A stretch of DNA of 47,743 nt from UBA4656 sp002405525 (GTDB lineage: Bacteria > Pseudomonadota > Gammaproteobacteria > Xanthomonadales > Ahniellaceae), in the NCBI GenBank assembly GCA_036723735.1, contig DAIMGT010000023.1, forward strand, positions 1-47,743, read 5' to 3'. Below, in pieces: positions 1-7,707 of this stretch (within the stretch, counting starts at the first letter, position 1; each line of letters opens with the position of its first letter). A model generated the notes under the pieces. It was not told the DNA's origin and searched no databases. It was given only the letters and a program-made list of their open reading frames with translations. The translations under genes and the position numbers were made by a program.

Positions 1-600
1 TTCCTCGGGCGCCGCGAACGGCTCCTGCGCTGGGTCGAGCAGCCGGAAGCTGCACGAGAACTCGCGGGTGCCGAGGTAGGGCTGGTTGAAGCACTGTCCC
101 TTGCGCGCCCGCCGCTCGAACATCGACGCGTACTTGGCGTCCGTCTCCGGTTCCCGGTGCATCAATGCTTCCTGCGGGTCATTCAGGCGCCCGGTGAGCC
201 GGGCGTGGTTCCCGTTCCAGTTGAGTGCATCGACACGGTTGAAGCGCGCATGAAGTCTGTACTTCACGTCCCGAAGCACCAGCCCGGCACGCTGCTGCCG
301 TTCATCCTCGACATAGATCGACAGGTTTCCGCTGCCGGCCTTCATGGCTTTCGTGATGTTTGCGCCGGAAGCCACTGCACCCACCTCATTGCGGCGTACG
401 GAAGCCCAGCGGATCGGATGGCAGACCTCGATGCGGTGGATCTGCCAGCGGATCGCCGGCTTCCAGAGGATGGCGTCGAAGATCGCCCGCGCGGCGGAGG
501 GCGTGATCACGTCGTAACTGACGCGTTCGACCTTCATCTCCGGGCGGGTGAAGCAGGCCATCGGGCCTGAGACTTCGAGACAGAATCCTTGCCGGGTCAT
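1..600 (-). CDS. cas5c: Type I-C CRISPR-associated protein Cas5c (Cas5d), partial, C-terminus cut by window edge
   Basis: My translation of the minus strand from the ATG at 600 stays open for all 200 codons to the window edge. It begins MTRQGFCLEVSGPMACFTRP and continues with MKVERVSYDVITPSAARAI, LWKPAIRWQIHRIEVCHP and IRWASVRRNEVG, the hallmark N-terminal segments of type I-C Cas5. In type I-C systems, which lack Cas6, Cas5c is the endoribonuclease that processes pre-crRNA and then stays in Cascade. The start is clear: a GAGGAG Shine-Dalgarno sequence overlaps the TGA of cas3, and the two genes are only 10 bp apart, so they are co-transcribed and probably coupled. The remaining genes (cas8c, cas7, cas4, cas1, cas2) and the array would lie to the left, outside the window. 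Confidence 0.93.
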   Translation of the reverse strand, partial: MTRQGFCLEVSGPMACFTRPEMKVERVSYDVITPSAARAIFDAILWKPAIRWQIHRIEVCHPIRWASVRRNEVGAVASGANITKAMKAGSGNLSIYVEDERQQRAGLVLRDVKYRLHARFNRVDALNWNGNHARLTGRLNDPQEALMHREPETDAKYASMFERRARKGQCFNQPYLGTREFSCSFRLLDPAQEPFAAPEE

Positions 601-610
601 CGGATGCTCC

Positions 611-2929
611 TCAACAGTGGAATCCCTCGACTGCACCGTGGTCGTCGGGTAGCAACAGTCCAAACGTCGGGTCGTAGCGGGTGTCCTGCGCCAGCCAGAG
701 GCCCGCGACCTCGACCACGTCGCGTTGCGCGATCATCAGGTCGAGTGTGCGGCGAGGCACGCTGACGGTGAAGCGTTGGAGCTTTCTGCGCGCCCAGGTC
801 AGTTTGCCGTCTTTCGCCAGCGCGGCCAGCCAGCCGTGGACTGGGCTGGTGGCTTGGTCGGGTGGAACGTAGGGCACGATCACGGTCTCGCTGGCATCGT
901 CGATCAGCCGGAAGCGATCCGATGCCGTACGCAGCGCGGCACGTTCGGGCGTCTGAAGGCCCAGTATGCCCTGGGTGTCGAAAACGCCGTTTGCATCCTT
1001 GCCATAGAAGTGATCGAAGTAGCGACGAAAGGTCTCGGGGGCCAGAAGATCGGTGACCAGTCCACTGGTGATCAGCTCCTGGGTGGTCTGCGCGCCCTGG
1101 CGGGCTTGGCCGGGTGGCGGCGCTTGCGGGGGCACGAAAACCCGCACCATGCCTGGACGCTCAAGCCGGCCCTCTCTATTGCATCGCCCTGCGGCCTGGG
1201 CGATCGCATCGAGACCCGCCAGCGCCCGAAAGACCACCGGAAAATCCAGATCAACGCCGGCTTCGACCAGGCTGGTGCTGACGACACGGAGCGGGCGGTC
1301 GTCGGTCCCGCCTCGCCGTGCCGCCAGCCGCGCGCGGATGCCCGAGATGCACGCGCTGCGGTGGGATGCGCACATCAATGCCGAAAGGTGGACGGCGAAG
1401 GGGTCGTTCAGTTGGCGATGAAGGTCGCGGGCCTGGCGCCGCATGTTGACGATCGCGAGCGCGCACGGCGTATCGCGGATCTGCGTCGCGACAACCTCCC
1501 AGGGCGTCGGAGCCCGGAGGTCGGCTGGAACGCGAATCTCCACCCGGCGCAGCGTGTCGAAGAGGTGCTCAGGGTCGTCGATCAGGTCGGTGGCGCGGTC
1601 GATTCCCCTCAAGGTGACCTTGCCGGTCACAGGGGCAACACGGGAGCCCAGCGCGGGCTGCGTCGCCGTGCACAGCACGACGGTGGCGCCGTAGCAGTCG
1701 ACGAGGAGTCGCAGCGACTGCAAGACCGGTCCGAGGAAGTCGCGCGGCAGCATCTGCGCTTCGTCGAGCACGATCACCGCATTCACCAGGTTGTGCAGCT
1801 TGCGGCAGCGGCTCGTGCGCGCCGCGTGCAACGACTCGAAGAGCTGCACGTTGGTGGTGACGATCAGCGGCGCGTCCCAGTTCTCGGCCGCGAGCCGCGT
1901 GCGGTGGTTTTCGCGGGAAGGATCGACGTCGAGGTTGCTGTGATGCTCGACGACGGTGTCCTCGCCGAGCGACGCGAACACATCGCGAAAGACCTGCGCC
2001 GTCTGCTCGATGATGCTGGTGTAGGGGATCGCATAGACGATCCTGCGCCGTGCGTGGGCCACCGCATGCTCAAGCGCGAAGCCCAGGGACGCCAGCGTCT
2101 TCCCTCCCCCAGTCGGGACGGTCAATCGAAAGAAGCCCGGTCCGAGGTCTGTTCGGCGGCCTTTCTCGCGGCACTGACGCAGCACGTTTGCGCGGGCGTC
2201 ATTGACGGGGCTGTGCGAGCCTGAAATGGTCACACGTGCCGCCAGTGCCGCCATGTGCACGTCGTACGCGGCCAGCATGGTGTGGAGCGGCGGCGTGCGC
2301 CCCCGGTCGGCGGCTCGTTCGGGGTCGCAATACCGCTCTGTGTCCAGGAAGTCGGCATCGACCAGGCATGAGAACAGCATGCGCTGCCACAGCGCGAACC
2401 CCTCGCTCCCTCCAGGGCACGCCGACAATGGGGTGACGTCCGGGTTCAGGATATCCGATGGCGGGCCTTGCTCCAGCGCTTCTGCGTACTCGCTTCGCGC
2501 CGTGTCGCTGGCGAGGCGCACGCTCAGGCTTGCTGCCCCACCATCATCGGAATGCAGGTCCGGGAGTCCGGCGTGATGCCCCGCAATCAGGGCGGCGAGA
2601 ACCCTTCCGCTGCCTTTCGGATAGCGTTCCTGTGCGTGGAGTGCGCCGGCATTGGAGTGCGTGACGCGCTGCGGCCCGCCTTCGATGTGCGCTTCGCCCG
2701 CGTCCGCGGCTTCCAGCATTCGTTGAAACGCGGGACGGTACTTGCCGAGGTCATGCCAGAGTCCCGCAAGTTGTGCCCAGGCCTGACTGCCGAAGGGCGT
2801 TGCAAACTGCGAGGCAAGCTCAGAAACCGCTCGCAGATGTGTTGCGAGGTCATGTCCCGCGTCCGCAGGACCGTTGCCGATCGCGATGCTTCGACTGTGC
2901 GCGAGCGGCGAACTCCGGCGGGCATCCAT
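611..2929 (-). CDS. cas3: CRISPR-associated nuclease/helicase Cas3, type I-C
   Basis: Cas3 unwinds and degrades target DNA recruited by Cascade. From the chosen start the protein has 772 residues. The N-terminal HD nuclease domain shows LAHS (9-12), HDLGKY (59-64), GHHAG (117-121) and DAD (191-193). The helicase part shows Walker A TGGGKT (273-278), DEAQ in place of DEAH (389-392) and a C-terminal QAAGRCNREG motif VI. An ATG 14 codons upstream (2971) is also in frame. I prefer 2929 because AAGGA sits five bases before it and because LAHS then lies near the N-terminus, as in relatives. It is the first gene of the cas operon, directly followed by cas5c. Its GC content looks lower than that of the genes to its right. 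Confidence 0.95.
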   Translation of the reverse strand: MDARRSSPLAHSRSIAIGNGPADAGHDLATHLRAVSELASQFATPFGSQAWAQLAGLWHDLGKYRPAFQRMLEAADAGEAHIEGGPQRVTHSNAGALHAQERYPKGSGRVLAALIAGHHAGLPDLHSDDGGAASLSVRLASDTARSEYAEALEQGPPSDILNPDVTPLSACPGGSEGFALWQRMLFSCLVDADFLDTERYCDPERAADRGRTPPLHTMLAAYDVHMAALAARVTISGSHSPVNDARANVLRQCREKGRRTDLGPGFFRLTVPTGGGKTLASLGFALEHAVAHARRRIVYAIPYTSIIEQTAQVFRDVFASLGEDTVVEHHSNLDVDPSRENHRTRLAAENWDAPLIVTTNVQLFESLHAARTSRCRKLHNLVNAVIVLDEAQMLPRDFLGPVLQSLRLLVDCYGATVVLCTATQPALGSRVAPVTGKVTLRGIDRATDLIDDPEHLFDTLRRVEIRVPADLRAPTPWEVVATQIRDTPCALAIVNMRRQARDLHRQLNDPFAVHLSALMCASHRSACISGIRARLAARRGGTDDRPLRVVSTSLVEAGVDLDFPVVFRALAGLDAIAQAAGRCNREGRLERPGMVRVFVPPQAPPPGQARQGAQTTQELITSGLVTDLLAPETFRRYFDHFYGKDANGVFDTQGILGLQTPERAALRTASDRFRLIDDASETVIVPYVPPDQATSPVHGWLAALAKDGKLTWARRKLQRFTVSVPRRTLDLMIAQRDVVEVAGLWLAQDTRYDPTFGLLLPDDHGAVEGFHC

Positions 2930-2973
2930 GGCGATCCTTGCTGGCGGGGGCACCGCGATACGACCTTGCATGC

Positions 2974-2990
2974 GTCTCAGGGACTGAGAC
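2974..2990. promoter_or_regulatory. Perfect inverted repeat upstream of cas3 (possible operator)
   Basis: GTCTCAG-GGA-CTGAGAC is a perfect 7-3-7 inverted repeat about 45 bp before the preferred cas3 start. No convincing -35/-10 pair was found next to it. It could be an operator for the cas operon; that is inference from position and symmetry only. Confidence 0.4.
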
Positions 2991-3080
2991 TGCCTGACAG
3001 GGGGAGGCTATATCGGTCGTGCTCGCAGCCGTCCGGAATTTACAAACTTCTGCGACACGGACGCAAGACGGCCTCGCGAG

Positions 3081-3098
3081 CGCTCAGCGCGCTGAGCG
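3081..3098. repeat. 18-bp perfect palindrome over the ribokinase stop codon
   Basis: CGCTCAGCGCGCTGAGCG reads the same on both strands and contains the TGA of the ribokinase gene. As RNA it can form a 7-bp stem with a CGCG loop, but no T-run follows on either strand, so it is not a classic intrinsic terminator. Its arms share CTCAG/CTGAG with the inverted repeat at 2974-2990. Confidence 0.45.
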
Positions 3099-4061
3099 AA
3101 AGCGCGCGTCGACCTCGTCGTGGGTCGGCATCGCCGTCGCCGCGCCGGGGCGCTCGGTCGACAGGGCGGCCACGCGGCTGGCGTGGCGGACGGCGTCGCG
3201 GAAGGGCTTGGCCGTGCCGTGCAGGATCAGCCCGGCGGCGAGCCCGCCGGTGAAGGCATCGCCCGCGCCGACGGTGTCGACCGGGGACACGGCTTCGGCC
3301 GGCATGCGGTAGTGCGCGTTGCCGTCCGCGCGCGCGACGGCGTTCGCATGGCTGACGAAGCAGCCGCGCTCGCCGAGCGTGATCACCACGGTGGCCGCGG
3401 CGAGCTTGCGGCATAGCGCGTGCAGCATCGGGCCCGGGAAGTCGATCCAGTTGGGCGCCAGCGGCTGGCCGTGCAGGTGTTCGAGCAGGAACGCGAACTC
3501 GGACTCGTTCGGCGTGATCACGTGCGGCAGCGCGGCCAGCAGCGGATCGAGCCCGGCACCGATCGGCGCCGGATTGAGGATCGCGGTGACGCCGGCGTCG
3601 CGCGCGATGGCGAGCGCTTCGCGCGTCGCGTCGAGGTTGGCTTCCAACTGGCAGACCAGCACCTTGGCGCCGCGGATGGCCGGCGCGTGCGCGCGCACGA
3701 AGTCGACCGACAGTGCGAGGTTGGCGCCCAGCGCGACCACGATCTGGTTGCGGCCCTGCGCGTCGACCACGATGCCGGCGCTGCCGGTGGCGGCGTCGGC
3801 GTGCACCTCGAACGCGGCGGGCAGGCCGAAGGCCAGCGCGGTGGCGCGCGCCTGCGCGGCGAGCGCGTCGTCGCCCAGGGAACCGAGGAAAAGGGTGCGA
3901 ATTCCCTGCCGGTGGCTGGCCACGGCCTGGTTGAAGCCCTTGCCGCCCGGCCCGGTGGCGTAGGTGCCGATCCGCGTCTCGCCAGGCGCCGGTAGCGCGG
4001 CGGCGGACCAGACATGGTCCTGGTTGTAGGAGCCCAGCACGATGACGTCGAAGTCGGACAT
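3084..4061 (-). CDS. rbsK: Ribokinase (PfkB family)
   Basis: The enzyme phosphorylates D-ribose to ribose 5-phosphate with ATP in the cytoplasm. The 325-residue length is normal. PfkB signature 1 is seen as GPGGKGFNQAVASHRQ (about 38-53), and signature 2 as DTVGAGDAFTGGLAAG near the C-terminus, carrying the catalytic Asp of GAGD. It lies downstream of a concentrative nucleoside transporter on the same strand, which fits salvage of ribose from imported nucleosides. The ATG has no visible Shine-Dalgarno sequence: the bases before it are the end of a heptamer repeat array that starts only 4 bp upstream. Some PfkB members act on other sugars or on nucleosides, so substrate specificity is inferred. 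Confidence 0.88.
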   Translation of the reverse strand: MSDFDVIVLGSYNQDHVWSAAALPAPGETRIGTYATGPGGKGFNQAVASHRQGIRTLFLGSLGDDALAAQARATALAFGLPAAFEVHADAATGSAGIVVDAQGRNQIVVALGANLALSVDFVRAHAPAIRGAKVLVCQLEANLDATREALAIARDAGVTAILNPAPIGAGLDPLLAALPHVITPNESEFAFLLEHLHGQPLAPNWIDFPGPMLHALCRKLAAATVVITLGERGCFVSHANAVARADGNAHYRMPAEAVSPVDTVGAGDAFTGGLAAGLILHGTAKPFRDAVRHASRVAALSTERPGAATAMPTHDEVDARFRSAR

Positions 4062-4063
4062 GG

Positions 4064-4310
4064 GCGGCGAATGGCGAATGGCGAATGGCGAATGGCGAAT
4101 GGCGAATGGCGAATGGCGATGGCGAATGGCGAGTGGCGAGTGGCGAGTGGCGAGTGGCGAGTGGCGAGTCGCGAGTGGCGAGTCGCGAAACAGGGCTCGC
4201 GGGTCGGGCCCAGCTATTCCGCTAGGCGATCAGCAGCGAAGCGACGGACGCTAGGACGGCCTTGGTCGGAAGGCACCTCATCGCCCCATTCGCCATTCGC
4301 CATTCGCCGC
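4064..4310. repeat. 247-bp intergenic element with perfect 25-bp terminal inverted repeats
   Basis: The 25 bases at 4064-4088 are the exact reverse complement of 4286-4310. The two arms fill the nupC-rbsK gap from just after the nupC stop codon to 2 bp before the rbsK ATG. Both arms are built from GGCGAAT heptamers. The interior (about 4191-4285) is unrelated single-copy sequence. It resembles a small palindromic or MITE-like intergenic unit, but I see no target-site duplication and no transposase. In the nupC-rbsK mRNA the two arms could pair and hide the rbsK start. Confidence 0.75.
4066..4190. repeat. Tandem heptamer array (GGCGAAT then GGCGAGT), about 18 units
   Basis: Reading the plus strand there are nine GGCGAAT-type units (the eighth, 4115-4120, lacks one A), then six GGCGAGT units from 4128, then alternating CGCGAGT, GGCGAGT and a last CGCGAAA unit to 4190. 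The clean switch from the AAT to the AGT form suggests stepwise duplication by slipped-strand replication. The array ends 4 bp before the rbsK start codon, in the untranslated leader. Confidence 0.9.
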
Positions 4311-4312
4311 AC

Positions 4313-5650
4313 TCACCCGATCCCCCCCGCCTTCGACAGCACCCCGGCGATCGTCGCCGTCATCAACGTGGCGATCGTGCCGCCCAGCACCGCGCGCAGG
4401 CCGAAGCGGGCGAGGTCGCCGCGGCGCTCGGGGGCCAGCCCGCCGATGCCGCCGATCTGGATCGCGATCGAGGAGAAGTTGGCGAAGCCGCACAGGGCGT
4501 AGGTGGCGATCAGGATCGAGTGTTCGGACAGCGCGGCCTTGACGTCGGCCAGCGCGAGGTAGGCGACGAACTCGTTGAGCACGATCTTCTGCCCGATCAG
4601 GCCGCCGACGGTCTGCGCCTCATCCCACGGCACGCCGATCACCCAGGCGATCGGGGCGAGGATGAAGCCCAGCACGACCTGCAGGCTCAGGACCACCGGG
4701 GTGGCCGAGTCGCCGGTCAACACCGCATTGATCGAGGTGCCGCCGAAGTCGATGCCGCCGAGCCAGGCCAGCGGGGCGTTGATCATCGCGATGATGGCGA
4801 TGAAGGCGATCAGCATGCCGCCGACGTTGATCGCCAGGCGCACGCCGTCGGCGGCACCGGTGGCCGCGCCATCGATCACGTTGCCGGTGTGCTTCTCGAC
4901 GTCGATCTTGACCGTGCCGCGGGTCAGCGGCTCGCCGGTTTCGGGGATCAGGATCTTGGCGATCACCAGGGTCGCGGGCGCGGCCATGATGGACGCGGTG
5001 AGCAGGTGCTTGGCGAAGTACTCCATCGATGCCTGGTCGCCGCCGCCGAGCATCAGCACATAAGCCGCGAGCACGCCGCCCGCGATGTGCGCCATGCCGC
5101 CGATCATCATCGTCAGCAGTTCGGATTCGGTCATGCGCCCGATGTAGGGCTTGACGGTGAGTGGCGCCTCGGTCTGGCCGACGAAGATCGACGCCGTGAC
5201 CGAGGTGGTCTCCGCGCCGGAGACATTCATCACCCGGGTGATGCCCCAGGCGATGCCCTTGACGATCTTCTGCATCACGCCGAGGTGGTAGAGCGCGCCC
5301 ATCAGGGCGGCGAAGAAGATGATCGTGGGCAGCACCTGGAACGCGACGATGAAGCCCCAGGGCGCCGGCTGGCCGTCGGCCAGCGTGGACGACATCAGCG
5401 GCCCGAACACGAACTGCGAACCCTGCTTGGTGAAGTCGAGCACCTGCACGAAGAGCTTGGCCAGCCAGCCGAACACCTCGCGGCCGCCCGGCACCAGCAG
5501 CACCAGGGCGGCGAAGCCGACCTGCAGCGCCACGCCGGTGGCGACCAGCGGCCAGTCCACGCGGCCCTTGTTGTTGGAGAAAGCCCAGGCGATCGCGACC
5601 AGCACCGACAGGCCGAACAGGCCGAACAGGATCTCGAACAAGGTTTGCAT
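4313..5650 (-). CDS. nupC: Concentrative nucleoside transporter, NupC/CNT family
   Basis: An inner-membrane symporter that imports nucleosides with H+ or Na+. The 445-residue protein has about nine hydrophobic segments. CNT hallmarks are WGFIVAFQVLPTIIFFAALM in the middle, the GQTEAPL hairpin motif near residue 170, and the SIFVGQTEAPLTVKPYI context. The C-terminal core contains FANFSSIAIQIGGIGGLAP, also typical of the family. A GGGGA ribosome binding site lies about 9 bases before the ATG. Its partner downstream is ribokinase, suggesting use of nucleoside-derived ribose. The substrate range (purine or pyrimidine) cannot be read from sequence, so the symbol is given at family level. Confidence 0.9.
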   Translation of the reverse strand: MQTLFEILFGLFGLSVLVAIAWAFSNNKGRVDWPLVATGVALQVGFAALVLLVPGGREVFGWLAKLFVQVLDFTKQGSQFVFGPLMSSTLADGQPAPWGFIVAFQVLPTIIFFAALMGALYHLGVMQKIVKGIAWGITRVMNVSGAETTSVTASIFVGQTEAPLTVKPYIGRMTESELLTMMIGGMAHIAGGVLAAYVLMLGGGDQASMEYFAKHLLTASIMAAPATLVIAKILIPETGEPLTRGTVKIDVEKHTGNVIDGAATGAADGVRLAINVGGMLIAFIAIIAMINAPLAWLGGIDFGGTSINAVLTGDSATPVVLSLQVVLGFILAPIAWVIGVPWDEAQTVGGLIGQKIVLNEFVAYLALADVKAALSEHSILIATYALCGFANFSSIAIQIGGIGGLAPERRGDLARFGLRAVLGGTIATLMTATIAGVLSKAGGIG

Positions 5651-5725
5651 TGAGCCGTATCCCCGGAGCCGGCGTGGAGGTCGGGCCAGCCTAGGGCAAG
5701 GGCGCGGCGGGGGGCAAGGCGCCGG

Positions 5726-6814
5726 TCAGCGTGCGCAGTCGGCGGCGCCGAGGTACTGCCCGGGATCGACGCGCGCATCCGGCGGCGGCTGCGGCGGCAG
5801 AGCGTCCAGCCGCACGCGCCACTCGGTCGCGATCGCCGCGGAGGCTGCGCGCTGCGCGGGGTCGAGGGCGGCCTCGACGCGCGCCAGGCGGCGCTCGGCG
5901 AACATCCGTTCGGCGCCGTCGCTGCGCCACTGCGCGCGGATCGGCGCCGGCGGTGGCGTGACCGTGGGCGCGCGCGCAGGAGACGGTGGAGCGAGGTCGA
6001 CCGAAAGGCGGAGCAAGGCATGGCCGCGCACGGGATCGGGTTCGACCACCTCGGCGAGCCGCGAGCGCATGGCCGCTCCGGTGAGCGCGCTGCCCAGCGC
6101 GAGCAGCATGCCGCGGTCGCCGGCTGCGAGCGCGGCCTCGGCCATGGCGGGGGCCTCGGTACGGTAGGCCTCCACCAGTGCCGGGTGATGCACGATCGCG
6201 GGGTCGTCGAGCCACGCGCCTACCGCGAAGGCCGACATCGACGGCAGGTGCCCTGCGCGCGCAGCACGGTGCAGCCAGGCCGGCGCCTGGCGCGCCTGCT
6301 CGCGTTCGATGCCCGCGCAGTGCGTCGCATCGCGCTCGACCGCGTTCTCCATCCGGGCTGCCATGTCGATCTGCCATTCGCGATCCTGCGCCGGCCGGTT
6401 GGCCGCTCCGGCCATCGTCGCCGGGTCGAACATCGACGCCGCCTCGCGACGGCGCGGCAGGGTGGCGCAGCGCGACAGTTCGGCGGCCAGCCGGCAGGCG
6501 GCCCGCGCATCGCCAGCCAGCGCACGCTTCTCGAGGTCGGCAAGGATGCCGGCCACGGGCCCGTCAAGCGGGGGCAGCGGTAGCGCCGCGGTCGGTGCGG
6601 TGGTGGTTGCGACCGCGACGCCGTCTGCGGGCGCCGGGGTGGCGACGGCGCGCGCTGGGGGCGCGGGGGCGGGCGCCGTGTGGCCCGCCGCCGCGGCCGG
6701 CGCGGCGACTTCCGGCGCCGGCATCGCCGGGGCCGGCGCACGGCCGACCGCCAGCCAAGTGGCGATGCCGAGCGCCGCCGCGCCGGCCGCGGCGATCGCC
6801 ACGCGCCGCTTCAC
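5726..6814 (-). CDS. Signal-anchored protein of unknown function with an Ala/Pro-rich linker
   Basis: The 362-residue product starts at GTG, which overlaps the TGA of the glutathione S-transferase gene as GTGA, so translation is probably coupled. After a basic start (MKRR) comes a hydrophobic segment (about 5-24), then an Ala/Pro-rich low-complexity stretch to about residue 85, placing the rest in the periplasm. The globular part has two segments resembling Sel1/TPR-like helices: LAGDARAACRLAAELS and AARAGHLPSMSAFAVGAWL. Similar periplasmic proteins occur in Xanthomonadales without assigned function. I do not recognise an enzyme motif, and its link to the GST is only by operon position. Confidence 0.75.
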   Translation of the reverse strand: MKRRVAIAAAGAAALGIATWLAVGRAPAPAMPAPEVAAPAAAAGHTAPAPAPPARAVATPAPADGVAVATTTAPTAALPLPPLDGPVAGILADLEKRALAGDARAACRLAAELSRCATLPRRREAASMFDPATMAGAANRPAQDREWQIDMAARMENAVERDATHCAGIEREQARQAPAWLHRAARAGHLPSMSAFAVGAWLDDPAIVHHPALVEAYRTEAPAMAEAALAAGDRGMLLALGSALTGAAMRSRLAEVVEPDPVRGHALLRLSVDLAPPSPARAPTVTPPPAPIRAQWRSDGAERMFAERRLARVEAALDPAQRAASAAIATEWRVRLDALPPQPPPDARVDPGQYLGAADCAR

Positions 6815-7521
6815 GGCGCGTCGTCGTTCGCCGCGGCCGGCGCGTGGGCGTCGAGCACGCCGTCGAGTCTCGCCACCTCGTGGCCGAGCCCCGCCGCGAA
6901 TCCGCGGAAGCCCACATCGACCTCATCCAGCGTGACGCGCAGCGCCGGCTGTTCGCAGGCCGCACGCCACCAGCGCGCCAGCCGCGGCTGCGTGGCGAGG
7001 TCCAGCGGCGCGCCGGTGAGCCGGGTCAGTGCGAGCGCGTAGTAGATCGTCGGCGCCAGTACCAGGTCGGCCAGGGTGAGTTCGTCGCCGAGCAGCCAGC
7101 GGTCGTCACCGGCGAAGGCCGCGACCTGGGTGAGCGCCGATTCGATGTGCGCGCGCGCCGTTGCCGGGTCGGCCGGCGCGCCGCGCAGCGCGCCGAACAG
7201 CGGGAAGGTCGCCGGACCCAGCACGTGGTCGGCGATCTGGATCAGGGCGCGCATGTGGCCGCGCTGGTGCGGATCGCGCGGGCGCAGTTCGGGCTCGACG
7301 TGCAGGTCCTCGAGGTACTCGAGGATGGCCACCGACTCCGGCAGCACGCGGCCGTCGTCCAGCAGCAGCGCCGGCACCTTGCCGGTGGGATTGACCGCCC
7401 GGTACTCGGCGGTGCGCAGCCCGCCGGGCGGGGCTTCGATCGCGATCGGCAGGTTCTTGAGCCGGATCTGAGCGCGCACGCGCGCGGCATAGGGTGAGAA
7501 GGAACTGGAATAGAGCTTCAT
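6811..7521 (-). CDS. Glutathione S-transferase family protein
   Basis: A 236-residue cytosolic GST-fold protein. The N-terminal thioredoxin-like domain begins MKLYSSSFSPYAARVRAQI and shows the glutathione-binding block NPTGKVPALLLDDGRVLPES (about 45-64), with the cis-Pro in VPAL and E-S for the glutamyl contact. The C-terminal helical domain has the conserved LTLADLVLAP motif (N-capping and hydrophobic staple). An upstream in-frame ATG exists, but the chosen start has GGAGG at the right distance and matches the family N-terminus. It is the first gene of a two-gene operon with the overlapping signal-anchored protein. The substrate is unknown. Confidence 0.9.
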   Translation of the reverse strand: MKLYSSSFSPYAARVRAQIRLKNLPIAIEAPPGGLRTAEYRAVNPTGKVPALLLDDGRVLPESVAILEYLEDLHVEPELRPRDPHQRGHMRALIQIADHVLGPATFPLFGALRGAPADPATARAHIESALTQVAAFAGDDRWLLGDELTLADLVLAPTIYYALALTRLTGAPLDLATQPRLARWWRAACEQPALRVTLDEVDVGFRGFAAGLGHEVARLDGVLDAHAPAAANDDAP

Positions 7522-7542
7522 GGGGCCTCCGGGTGGAACGCC

Positions 7543-7548
7543 ATTGTA
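7543..7548 (-). promoter_or_regulatory. Probable -10 element of the GST gene
   Basis: The minus strand reads CCTACAATGG; TACAAT is one base from the sigma-70 consensus and lies 22 bp before the GST start codon. No good -35 is seen. The same CCTACAAT core precedes the serine hydrolase gene (34108-34113), and TACAAT precedes gcvH. Confidence 0.4.
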
Positions 7549-7662
7549 GGCCGCGTGTTCGGTGGCGGTGGCGGTCGCGCTGCAGGGGCCCGTTCGCCGG
7601 CGTTGTGCGGCTGCTGCCACCACGCGTGCCGCACGGCGGGGACGCTTTGGCGCGCGCGGGCG

Positions 7663-7702
7663 GGCACCCGGCGCGGTGCGCCGGACGCCGCGTCCGGGTG
7701 CC
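7663..7702 (-). terminator. Strong two-part hairpin just after the PDZ gene (terminator-like, no U-tract)
   Basis: GGCACCCGG pairs perfectly with CCGGGTGCC, and the inner CGCGG pairs with CCGCG around an 11-base loop with one bulged T. It lies 5 bp beyond the stop codon of the PDZ gene on the minus strand. No run of U follows, so termination here would need another factor, or the hairpin may protect the mRNA 3' end. Confidence 0.45.
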
Positions 7703-7707
7703 GGCCC

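Noticed and set aside
725..2224. Long open frame (499 codons) on the plus strand opposite cas3
   Set aside because: It is antisense to a complete Cas3 with all motifs; long antisense frames are common in GC-rich DNA. The same holds for the long antisense frames over the receptor (10210-12549), the regulator genes (17047-19500) and the kinase (20216-23071).
2930..2971. Upstream ATG of cas3 at 2971
   Set aside because: It lies 2 bp from a perfect inverted repeat without a good Shine-Dalgarno, whereas the ATG at 2929 has AAGGA and the right N-terminus.
4066..4190. CRISPR array
   Set aside because: The period is only 7 bp with no spacers, so it is a simple tandem repeat despite the nearby cas genes.
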